Assembly: GCA_023488565.1 (NCBI GenBank)
Contig: JAMDDZ010000127.1
Span: forward strand, 1 to 22,965
From: Bacillota bacterium
GTDB lineage: Bacteria; Bacillota; Sulfobacillia; Sulfobacillales; Sulfobacillaceae
DNA length: 22,965 nucleotides
Direction: 5' to 3'
In this document: piece after piece, positions 14,430 through 22,139 of the stretch
How the letters are laid out: each line of letters starts with the position of its first letter
How positions within the stretch are numbered: position 1 is the stretch's first letter
Made by a program: the position numbers and the translations under genes
Notes under the pieces: model-generated
Seen by the model: the letters and a program-made list of their open reading frames with translations, nothing else
Databases searched by the model: none
What the model was told of the DNA's origin: nothing

Positions 14430-15227
14430 CCGGTGCAAATAACCATCATGAATCCCCAGATAAGTCAGGTCTGCGTCGAGTAGGAGATCGCGAAGCGAAT
14501 ATCTACGATGTTTTTGTCGATGCTCAGACGGCACCCTACGGCGTGTTGGTGCGGAGTGCTCGAGACCGCTGTCTGGTGGACCCGGAGGGCTATCTCTGGG
14601 CGGCGATGGAATCGACGGATATTTTAGGAACCGTGGAGGTCGGTTCCGCGCAAGGAGGGACAGCACTCCGACAGGCCATGCTAACCCTGCAAGCGACCAC
14701 CCTGGACTTACAAATTCCCACGGATCGCAAGGCCGACAACTTGGGCACTCCTCGGGTGCAGATCGTTCTGCCCAAGAAATTAATCCAGCGACGGGTATCA
14801 CGCCGATCCGGTGGTTCCTGCTCATCACCTCCCCCGTGGAGCATTTCCTGGATGCCCAGCGGGTCCTTCGGTGGTACACCTATCGCTGGCGGAGCGAACG
14901 CCTGCATTTTATCTTTAAAACAGGTCGCAGCCACGTCGAGAAACTGCAATTAGAAACGTTTGACCGATTGGGGCCGACCATCGCACGCTATTCGATCATT
15001 GCTTGGCATATTTTATGGATGACCTACCAGGTTCGTCTGGATCCTACCCGGGTGATCCCAACCATCGCCTCACATTACGTGAGACGATCCACACGATGTC
15101 TAAACTCGTGGGCTTTATTGGTCGCGCCAGCGATGGCGATCCGGGTGTGAAGACGTTGTGGCGAGAATATCGGGAATTACAACTGATTATCCTTGGGATG
15201 CGACTAGCCCAAATGGATCCTTCCTAA
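14430..15227 (+). pseudogene. Degraded IS4-family (Tn5-like) transposase
   Basis: Three reading frames together give the C-terminal two thirds of a Tn5/IS50-type transposase. Frame 2 holds VGDREANIYDVF and LVRSARDRCL (second catalytic Asp of DDE). After a frameshift near 14765, frame 1 gives AQEINPATGITPIRWFLL and YTYRWRSERLHFIFK, an exact Y-x2-R-x3-E-x6-K signature with the catalytic Glu at 14896-14898. After a second frameshift, with a probable small deletion near 15050, frame 3 gives LRETIHTMSKLVGFIGR and DGDPGVKTLWREYREL, ending at a TAA at 15225. The N-terminal DNA-binding domain and first catalytic Asp are missing, so the left border is approximate. I found no terminal repeats. It is inactive. 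Confidence 0.85.
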
Positions 15228-15242
15228 ACAGATCCAGGGCTT

Positions 15243-15268
15243 CGCACCGTCGCCTACGCGACGGTGCG
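15243..15268. repeat. Perfect 11-bp inverted repeat between IS remnant and nagZ
   Basis: CGCACCGTCGC, a 4-nt loop, then the exact complement. It lies 16 nt after the transposase stop and about 160 nt beyond the nagZ stop on the other strand. There is no T tract on either side. It may be a weak terminator or part of the end of the IS. I see nothing else recognisable between 15228 and 15425. Confidence 0.55.
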
Positions 15269-15425
15269 TTGGTGTCCCCCCCAAAAAATCTATCCGTTTG
15301 CGATGTGCTAAGTTCCCACCATCTCTTGGCCTCAGGAATATCCATGCTGGCTAGGCTCTCGCCGCCCGACGGTCTGGCCATTATTGGTAATACGGATAAT
15401 GATAGGCTGGTCAGGGGTTTCCGGA

Positions 15426-16895
15426 CTATATTGAGCCCCCACTTTGATGCACTATCGATTGAACCAAGTACCGCGCTACTCGTCGGTTCCCATAGGCTTT
15501 AATGCAAACCGGAATGTCAGGCAATACCTCTTCGTCTACAGGGTCCAATACAGCTACCATTATCTGAATCTTTCCGCCTAAGCTGCGTTGGATGTAGTCT
15601 ATAAGTTTGGAATGCTTCCACATATTCTCTGCATACAGAATGACAGTCTCTCGTTGGGCCCGCTCGTTGATACTCTCTAACTTTGCTCCCCATAAACTGG
15701 CATCTTGCGCATTTAACCATACAATGTCAGTGCCGAATTTGGGAGCCTCTTCCTGCACTTCGGTCGGCACACTGCCAGACACCCAAATTTCTACCGGTCG
15801 CTCGGTCATGGTAATTTTAGGTGGAATGGATGAGCGAAACCGCCTGGTTAATTGGCCATAAATCGCTGATAATCTCTCCGGGATCGGTGCCGACGGCCAT
15901 TGGCTAGGATCTGGTGCATGGGCTTTCAATGCCTGGATACGCCGCTCGCTTTCCCTCACCCGTTCTAAGACCGCAAGGGTATTCATCTCACTCGCAAGAA
16001 ACTCGCACATCCTGATCGCTTGGTCGAACGTACCGCCACAATCAATCACATCAGCCCCCGCCAACACCGCTTCGGTAGCCGCACGCACAGGATCCATGTG
16101 CCGAGCGATGGATTTCATCGACATCGCGTCGGTGATTACCACGCCTTGGAATCCGAGTTCGTCTCGCAGCATATGTTTCAACCAAAAGGGCGACAACGTG
16201 GCGGGCCGTTCATCAAACAGGGGATAGCCAATATGCGCGGTCATTACGGATTGCACACCGGCGTCAATCGTTTTCCGAAAAGGTTCTAAATGCGTCAGCA
16301 ATTCCTTCTTTCCCAGGTCTACGATGGGTCGTTCCACATGGGAATCGCGCGAGGTCATGCCATGGCCGGGAAAGTGTTTAGCGGTGGATACCACCCCTGC
16401 GGCTTGTTGCCCCAATAGCCAGGCGATGGCATGATCGGCTACCACTGACGGATTGTCGCCGAATGATCGCGTCCCGACAATATGGCTGTATTTCTCCGTA
16501 AGCACGTCCACGACCGGCGCAAAATTCCAGTTGATCCCGCAGGACAGTAAAAAGGTTCCCACCAGTAATCCCGTTTCATAACTGATGCCAGGTGCCGCTA
16601 AATCGCCTAAAGACATGGCAGAGGGAGCATCAAACCATCTACGGAACCGTTGAACGGTGCCCCCCTCCTCCGTTACCGCAAACCAAGGTGAGGGCCACCC
16701 CTGTGTTTTGTAGAATACCCAAAGTTCGCCAGTCGTTTCGCGTAGCCATTGGGGGGATTTAATATCCTGACTGTGAAAAACAAAACCCGCCAGGGGCCAC
16801 TGTTCTAATGCTCTCTCCACGACCGGCACCCCGCCTTGGGGCCAATTGGCTAACATCATTTGGGCGGCGTGAAATCTTCGACTTGAGTCTTTCAT
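15426..16895 (-). CDS. nagZ: Beta-N-acetylhexosaminidase (GH3, NagZ), cytoplasmic
   Basis: Removes terminal GlcNAc from muropeptides or GlcNAc-MurNAc. It is 489 residues with two domains. The TIM-barrel has VTEEGGTVQRF, NWNFAPVVDV, GTRSFGDNP, KHFPGHG at 173-179 followed by the Asp-His acid/base pair D184 and H186, and the nucleophile D256 in VVITDAMSM. A C-terminal alpha/beta domain (from about residue 365) resembles that of Bacillus NagZ. The N-terminus (MKDSSRRFHAAQMM) has no signal peptide or lipobox, so the enzyme should be cytoplasmic, unlike the secreted Bacillus enzyme. The ATG at 16895 has GGGAGGTGG about 12 nt upstream. It is the last gene of the operon with the oligopeptide transporter. 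Confidence 0.93.
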   Translation of the reverse strand: MKDSSRRFHAAQMMLANWPQGGVPVVERALEQWPLAGFVFHSQDIKSPQWLRETTGELWVFYKTQGWPSPWFAVTEEGGTVQRFRRWFDAPSAMSLGDLAAPGISYETGLLVGTFLLSCGINWNFAPVVDVLTEKYSHIVGTRSFGDNPSVVADHAIAWLLGQQAAGVVSTAKHFPGHGMTSRDSHVERPIVDLGKKELLTHLEPFRKTIDAGVQSVMTAHIGYPLFDERPATLSPFWLKHMLRDELGFQGVVITDAMSMKSIARHMDPVRAATEAVLAGADVIDCGGTFDQAIRMCEFLASEMNTLAVLERVRESERRIQALKAHAPDPSQWPSAPIPERLSAIYGQLTRRFRSSIPPKITMTERPVEIWVSGSVPTEVQEEAPKFGTDIVWLNAQDASLWGAKLESINERAQRETVILYAENMWKHSKLIDYIQRSLGGKIQIMVAVLDPVDEEVLPDIPVCIKAYGNRRVARYLVQSIVHQSGGSI

Positions 16896-16959
16896 GTTCT
16901 CGTTCCACCTCCCATTTCTAACAATTCTTCCTTACCCCTATGGGTGCGCACTACCCTCA

Positions 16960-17997
16960 TCACAATGCATTTTCCCGATTTATGGGCCTCGCCACCACAT
17001 TTCGAGGAATCGGATAAAAGCACGCATGATGATGGGATGAGGAAGAGAGCCGGTCATCCCATGGCACCAAATCGGGATGCTGTTCCTGACACAGTGTGGT
17101 TGCATGGCGACACCGTGGGGCAAATAGGCACCCGGGCCCTTCCCCCTCGAAATCATCCATGCCTTCGAGGGGAATGTACCGATCCGGTCCGGCCTCTTCG
17201 AGGCCCCGAAGCACTGGCATGGCACTCAACATGGCTTGTGTATAAGGGTGGACGGGTCGAACAATAATTTCGTCTGTTTGCCCATATTCCACGACTTCCC
17301 CCCGATACAAGACGCAAAGTGCCCCATCCTTCGCAATGTAACGCGCCGCCGCCACGTCATGCGTGATAAAAACAATCCCAATTCCTAACCGTACACGAAG
17401 GTCACTCAAGAGATTGAGGATCGACAACCGCATTGACACATCGATCATCGATACGGCTTCATCGGCCACGAGGACTTTGGGGTCAACCGTTAAGGCCCGC
17501 GCAATAACCACCCGTTGACGCTGTCCACCAGACAGAGCATGAGGATATTTATATAGAGTTCCAACAGGATCTAGTCCCACCATGGCGAGAAGCTCCTTAC
17601 TCCGCTTGAGGACCCAGTCATCGTTTTTCTTTTGTAATTTAGCTTGAATGCGAAGTGGCACGGCCATAGCGTGCAAAATGGTATGCGAAGGATTAAGGGC
17701 TGTGTATGGATCTTGGTGAATGAGTTGGATGCGCCGAAAATAGGGTTGACGCTCGTTATTCGGCAATGAGTTCAAGGCAATCCCGTCCATCGCGATGTCG
17801 CCGCCGGAATATGATTCGAGTCCTGCTAAAATTCTTCCGAAGGTCGTCTTCCCACACCCCGACTCGCCAATTATAGACAGGGCGCCACCGTCAGAAATAC
17901 TAAGGCTAACCCCGCGTAGGGCACGCACTTCATTATGAGACAGCAATCCACCGACAACGGGGGGGTATACTTTTTCCAACTTACGAACTTCAATCAC
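16960..17997 (-). CDS. oppF: Oligopeptide/muropeptide ABC transporter ATP-binding protein (OppF/DppF type)
   Basis: Second ATPase of the importer; 345 residues. Walker A GESGCGKT is at 44-51, the Q-loop in LIHQDPYTALNP, signature ALSGGQRQR at 154-162 and Walker B VLVADE ending at E180. The motif continues AVSMIDVS, where most family members have a proline after the Glu and SALD in the D-loop. The C-terminal oligopeptide domain has GCLFAPRCRHATTLC and a final HHHACFYP, a possible [4Fe-4S] or structural cysteine set. The start GTG at 17997 overlaps the oppD stop by 8 nt. Confidence 0.93.
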   Translation of the reverse strand: MIEVRKLEKVYPPVVGGLLSHNEVRALRGVSLSISDGGALSIIGESGCGKTTFGRILAGLESYSGGDIAMDGIALNSLPNNERQPYFRRIQLIHQDPYTALNPSHTILHAMAVPLRIQAKLQKKNDDWVLKRSKELLAMVGLDPVGTLYKYPHALSGGQRQRVVIARALTVDPKVLVADEAVSMIDVSMRLSILNLLSDLRVRLGIGIVFITHDVAAARYIAKDGALCVLYRGEVVEYGQTDEIIVRPVHPYTQAMLSAMPVLRGLEEAGPDRYIPLEGMDDFEGEGPGCLFAPRCRHATTLCQEQHPDLVPWDDRLSSSSHHHACFYPIPRNVVARPINRENAL

Positions 17998-19009
17998 GGA
18001 TTAGGCCCTCCTGATGGCAAGCTACAAAATGTCCCGTGTCGACGGATTCTAATATGGGTGCTACCAAATCGCATTGGGGTACCCTGTACGAGCATCGACT
18101 ACGAAAAACACACCCCGTCGCAGGGATTTGTGTCAGGTCTGGGGGCGATCCCTCCAACGGTCGCGCTCTGTTTAAGTCTCCGGTAAGACGAGGGATGGCT
18201 CTAAGAATGGCTCGCGTATAAGGATGGCGGGGGTCACGCAATGTTTCATGAGTAGACCCTTGTTCCACGACTCGCCCGGCATACATGACCACGATATAGT
18301 CAGATATCTCGGCCACCACCCCCATATCATGGGTGATCAAGATGGTGGTTAAATGGCGTTCTCGGTGAATCGATCGGATAATTTCAAGTACCGCTGACTG
18401 GGTCAGTAAATCGAGCGCCGTGGTAGGTTCGTCCAACAGCAAAACTTTCGGCTTCAATACCAGCGCCATAATAATTCCCATACGCTGTCGCATTCCTCCA
18501 GACAATTGATGCGGATATGCCGTCAATACACGACTCGGGTCCATCGCCATACGCCGTGCTAAATTTTCAGCTTCATGCAAAAGCTTGCGAGGATCTTTGT
18601 AGTGATGGGACCGACCCAAGTCCAAAATCTGTTTACCCACACGCGCCAACGGATTCATCGCATTTTGCGATGCTTGAAAAACCGTCCCCACCACCGGTCC
18701 CCGAAAATGCCTCAAGGCCTTACCGCGAAGTTTCAATACATTGCCATGTTCTGCAAAGTCGACGCTGCCTTCGGTAACTTTCCCCGGAAACGCCACCCCA
18801 TTTAAAATGGCCAGTCCGAGCGTCGATTTTCCAGAACCAGACTCTCCGACTATCGCCGTGATTTTGCTTTTTATGATGTCTAGATTCACATGGTTTAAGG
18901 CGGGGAACTCTCCGGAATCCGTCGTAAAGGTGACGGTAAGATCGCGAATTTGGCATTCCACTTGAGCGTCCTGATCAGCATTACCAATAACCTTTAGGTC
19001 GGCCCCCAT
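17990..19009 (-). CDS. oppD: Oligopeptide/muropeptide ABC transporter ATP-binding protein (OppD/DppD type)
   Basis: First ATPase of the importer; 339 residues. Walker A GESGSGKST is at 55-63, the Q-loop in VFQASQNAMNP, the signature QLSGGMRQRMGI at 168-179, and Walker B LLLDEPTTALD at 191-201. The C-terminal oligopeptide/dipeptide domain has HPYTRAILRAIP and GCVFRSRCSY. The start ATG at 19009 has GGAGT upstream and lies 3 nt after the oppC stop. Paired with OppF it forms the heterodimeric motor. Confidence 0.94.
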   Translation of the reverse strand: MGADLKVIGNADQDAQVECQIRDLTVTFTTDSGEFPALNHVNLDIIKSKITAIVGESGSGKSTLGLAILNGVAFPGKVTEGSVDFAEHGNVLKLRGKALRHFRGPVVGTVFQASQNAMNPLARVGKQILDLGRSHHYKDPRKLLHEAENLARRMAMDPSRVLTAYPHQLSGGMRQRMGIIMALVLKPKVLLLDEPTTALDLLTQSAVLEIIRSIHRERHLTTILITHDMGVVAEISDYIVVMYAGRVVEQGSTHETLRDPRHPYTRAILRAIPRLTGDLNRARPLEGSPPDLTQIPATGCVFRSRCSYRVPQCDLVAPILESVDTGHFVACHQEGLIRD

Positions 19010-19012
19010 GGC

Positions 19013-19921
19013 TCAAACACTCCTTAATCGTGGATTCAACACTTCATCCACTGCGCCCAGAAACAACACAATGCCAAATGTCAACGACATAATGCAAAAC
19101 AGCGGCGATAACAAATATGGAAGTGCGCGTGTGCTGTACATAGCACCCGCTTGCGAAAATGCCAGGTTTAACATGACTCCCCAGTTGTTGGTGGAAAAGG
19201 GTACCACGCCTAAGAAGAACAGACCCACTTCGAGATAAATGCTACCAGTGATGGCCAACAGAAAATGCATGGCGACATAAGGTGCCGTGTTAGGGAAGAC
19301 TTCACCAAAAACAATTTGTCGGCGGGAAAGTCCCAGCCCCCTTGCCGCTTCCACAAAGCTTCTTTCTCGAAGGGATAGCGTTTGCGATCGAACTGCTCGG
19401 GCTAACGCCGCCCACCCCGTCAACCCCAATACTAAACCCATGGAGACAGGGTTGCCGAAATTCCAGACGGTCGAGAGCACCACCAATAGGGGAAATCCGG
19501 GAACCGTCAAAAAAAAGTCTGCGATGCGCATGATAATTGCTTCGGGCCATCCTCTGAAATATCCAGAGACTAGTCCCAGTATGGCCCCAATGCTCACGGT
19601 AAAGAATGCCGCTAACCCCGCAGAATAGAGGACATACCGCGACCCCGTCACGATCAAAGCCAGTACATCTGTACCTTCGAAGTCTGTCCCCAAGGGGTGA
19701 GCCCAACTCGGCGAAGCGTAGATATTCGCAGGATTGGTAGGCAAGTTTGCTGGATAGAGCATCGGTCCAAAAACGGCCATTAACACATAGAAAACTAAGA
19801 TTCCCAGGCCCAGCATCCGGCTCGGCTTTCGGCGCAATGCCTTCCATGCAATCGACCAAAAGGTTGGTGGAGTCCACGGTTTGATGTGTTCGTGGGACGT
19901 AGGTAAATTTGCTGTCGCCAT
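19013..19921 (-). CDS. oppC: Oligopeptide/muropeptide ABC transporter permease (OppC/DppC type)
   Basis: Inner-membrane permease of 302 residues. An N-terminal cytoplasmic helix (WKALRRKPSRMLGLGIL) leads into the first membrane segment. The periplasm-side signature AHPLGTDFEGTDV is characteristic of the C subunit. The EAA loop that docks the ATPase is FVEAARGLGLSRRQIVFGEVFPN at about residues 188-210. About six membrane segments. The start ATG at 19921 has AGGAG. It lies 3 nt before oppD and about 50 nt after oppB. Confidence 0.93.
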   Translation of the reverse strand: MATANLPTSHEHIKPWTPPTFWSIAWKALRRKPSRMLGLGILVFYVLMAVFGPMLYPANLPTNPANIYASPSWAHPLGTDFEGTDVLALIVTGSRYVLYSAGLAAFFTVSIGAILGLVSGYFRGWPEAIIMRIADFFLTVPGFPLLVVLSTVWNFGNPVSMGLVLGLTGWAALARAVRSQTLSLRERSFVEAARGLGLSRRQIVFGEVFPNTAPYVAMHFLLAITGSIYLEVGLFFLGVVPFSTNNWGVMLNLAFSQAGAMYSTRALPYLLSPLFCIMSLTFGIVLFLGAVDEVLNPRLRSV

Positions 19922-19971
19922 AGCTCCTGTCTCCTTATCCCTGTGTGGATGTGGTAAGCGTATGCTTCCTG

Positions 19972-20967
19972 TCAGATCCGTTGAATTCTTGGATCAAGTA
20001 CCGTGTACAACAAGTCGGCCACTATGGTCGCTATAATGACCGCCGCCGTAATCATAAGAAATGCCCCATCCATCAACGGGTAATCACGAGCCGCTAAAGC
20101 CGTGTTAATGGTGTATCCCAATCCGGGATAATCAAAGATGGTTTCAATAAAGATGGAACCACCAAACATAAATCCCACCGACAATGTCAATATTGTAAAC
20201 AGAGGTAACATGGCGTTACGGGCGATGTAACGCAGGCGAATAGAAGGCGTGACGCCTCTTAATTCAGCCGCTAGGATGTAATCGTCCCCGAGCACGGAAG
20301 TAACACTGGCTCGCATGGTAAGAGCCCATGCGCCGAACCCAGATATTGCGTACGCCGCAATGGGTAGCACCGCGTGTCTGGCTAACGAGCCAATAAAGGG
20401 AATCGTGAAACCTGGCGAGATGGCGGCATTGTACGGTGCGCCGAACGGGAAGATCTTAAAAATGGTCGTAAAAACATACGCCAATCCAAGAGCCATGATG
20501 AATTGTGGAATACCGTGCAAAAAGGTCGACAATAAAAGAAGTCCATCTCCAAGTTTAGAATTTCGTTTAACCGAGGCAATCACCCCTGCAGTAATTCCTA
20601 TGATAAAACTCACTGCAAGTCCAGTCAGAACCATAATGACCGTCCATGGCATAGCTTTGAGGAGAAGGTGCATGACAGGGACCCCTGAATAGGAAATCGA
20701 CTTGCCAAGATTCAAGTGCAACACTTGCCACACATAGTGAAAATATTGAATATATAGAGGCTGATGGGGAATAAATCCATACATAGAACGAACCTGTGCT
20801 TGCGCTTGTAGTGGAGGGATCCCCTCTTCTATTAGGGTATTTAACTTGGTCTGCACCGGGTTGCCGGGCATGAAGTGCACCAAAAAAAACGTAAAGGACG
20901 AGACGGCCAATATCATGACTAGCCCCGCCACAATACGTTTTCCTATCCGCTTGAAGAACTTGCTCAC
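19972..20967 (-). CDS. oppB: Oligopeptide/muropeptide ABC transporter permease (OppB/DppB type)
   Basis: Inner-membrane permease of 331 residues. The start MSKFFKRIGKRIVAGLVMIL is the typical B-subunit opening, followed by FFLVHFMPGNPV. The EAA loop is DYILAAELRGVTPSIRLRYI, and GGSIFIETIFDYPGLG is characteristic of the family. A longer frame begins at 21048, but I choose the GTG at 20967: AAGGAGG lies 8 nt before it and the family alignment begins there. The approximately 80-nt spacer to the acetyltransferase gene holds no obvious terminator. Confidence 0.93.
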   Translation of the reverse strand: MSKFFKRIGKRIVAGLVMILAVSSFTFFLVHFMPGNPVQTKLNTLIEEGIPPLQAQAQVRSMYGFIPHQPLYIQYFHYVWQVLHLNLGKSISYSGVPVMHLLLKAMPWTVIMVLTGLAVSFIIGITAGVIASVKRNSKLGDGLLLLSTFLHGIPQFIMALGLAYVFTTIFKIFPFGAPYNAAISPGFTIPFIGSLARHAVLPIAAYAISGFGAWALTMRASVTSVLGDDYILAAELRGVTPSIRLRYIARNAMLPLFTILTLSVGFMFGGSIFIETIFDYPGLGYTINTALAARDYPLMDGAFLMITAAVIIATIVADLLYTVLDPRIQRI

Positions 20968-21048
20968 GGATTTATCCTCCTTCCTCTGATGCATTCGTTC
21001 GCCGAAATACACTATGTCGGGGAACTTCTGGTTGTCGTCACCCGGCAT

Positions 21049-22128
21049 CTACACATAGTTTAATTCACCGGCATAAGGCCATGGAAAATCCAAACCGTCC
21101 TCGGAAAATACCCATTGTGTTAATTCCCCATCTGACGGATATCGATCCCGCCTCAGTTCGGTCGCCTTGATGATTGCTTTGTGGTGAACTTGCGCCTCAT
21201 CAAGCCATGGGCTAATCGCCGCAAGGAATGAATGCCAATCGATAATGGCCATAGTTCCCAAATTGAAAGATTTTGTGGTTGGCCACCCTGCTTCTTCGAC
21301 AAGATCCCGCATGCACCAATCATTGCTTCTGAACATAAGGTGACTAGACGGTGTCTTATACTCGGCCGCCGCATGCTGTGCCAGAGCCAGCACGGCCCTG
21401 CGAGCACCCGCCCACTCCATCACGCGTGCCTCTTGCCATCGATCGGACGCTCCAATGATCGCGTATGCCATAATACGTTCGCCACGTTTGGCTATGAATA
21501 AGTCATGTCGCGTGTTACGCCGCGGATAGGCCAAGCCCTCTAGTAATTCCCCCATCTCACGAGGAGTCCGACTATAACGTACGCCCTCGGCGAGATAGAT
21601 GGCAATCAATGAGCCTGTAATATCTTCTCTATAATGTGATATCCGTTCGGCTTTACCATTCCACAACCCCGTATTTAACCGTTGAGCCGGCACCTCTGTC
21701 ATAATGAAATGCCCCGCCTCGACTGCGCCCAGCCTATGGTATAAACTGCGTCGTCCGGAAATGAGCGCAACCGCCACATGATCCGTCACTAAATCCGTCC
21801 AAATGTGCCGCAATATCTTTGAAGCCAATTCATGTCCTCGATGTTCGGCCTTTGTTGCCACGGATCCGATGGCCGCGATGGGGACGCGCACGCCCCCCGT
21901 CACAACCGCTCCTCTCCATACTGCAGCCATGCTAATGGGTCGACCACCCATGTCACTAATAAAATATAGGTTATTCGCATTGTCGGCTCGATACAATAAG
22001 GGAAAACGACGGGCCATCCCTTCTCCGGGTTTGACATAGGGCCGCATAACCTCGTCCACTAGACGCCCCAGTTCCGGAAGATCATGAGGGCCCCCGCGTC
22101 GAACTACAAAAGCTTTAGGCACTGCCAC
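21049..22128 (-). CDS. GNAT-family N-acetyltransferase (two-domain, substrate unknown)
   Basis: A 359-residue cytoplasmic protein. Residues about 8-150 form a GNAT domain: FVVRRGGPHDLPELGRLV at the start and IGSVATKAEHRGHELASKIL as the acetyl-CoA loop, then ISGRRSLYHRLGAVEAGHF. The second half (FIAKRGERIMAYAIIGAS...) looks like a second, degenerate GNAT fold, as in Eis-type enzymes. The substrate cannot be read; the position between mupG-like and oppB suggests an amino sugar or peptide from cell-wall turnover, which is inference. The start is GTG at 22128 with GGAGGGAATCCC; it lies about 11 nt after the mupG-like stop, so the two are co-transcribed. Confidence 0.8.
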   Translation of the reverse strand: MAVPKAFVVRRGGPHDLPELGRLVDEVMRPYVKPGEGMARRFPLLYRADNANNLYFISDMGGRPISMAAVWRGAVVTGGVRVPIAAIGSVATKAEHRGHELASKILRHIWTDLVTDHVAVALISGRRSLYHRLGAVEAGHFIMTEVPAQRLNTGLWNGKAERISHYREDITGSLIAIYLAEGVRYSRTPREMGELLEGLAYPRRNTRHDLFIAKRGERIMAYAIIGASDRWQEARVMEWAGARRAVLALAQHAAAEYKTPSSHLMFRSNDWCMRDLVEEAGWPTTKSFNLGTMAIIDWHSFLAAISPWLDEAQVHHKAIIKATELRRDRYPSDGELTQWVFSEDGLDFPWPYAGELNYV

Positions 22129-22139
22129 GGGATTCCCTC

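Noticed and set aside
15187..15381. 64-codon minus-strand open frame downstream of nagZ
   Set aside because: No ribosome site and arginine-rich low-complexity sequence crossing the hairpin at 15243-15268; probably noise.
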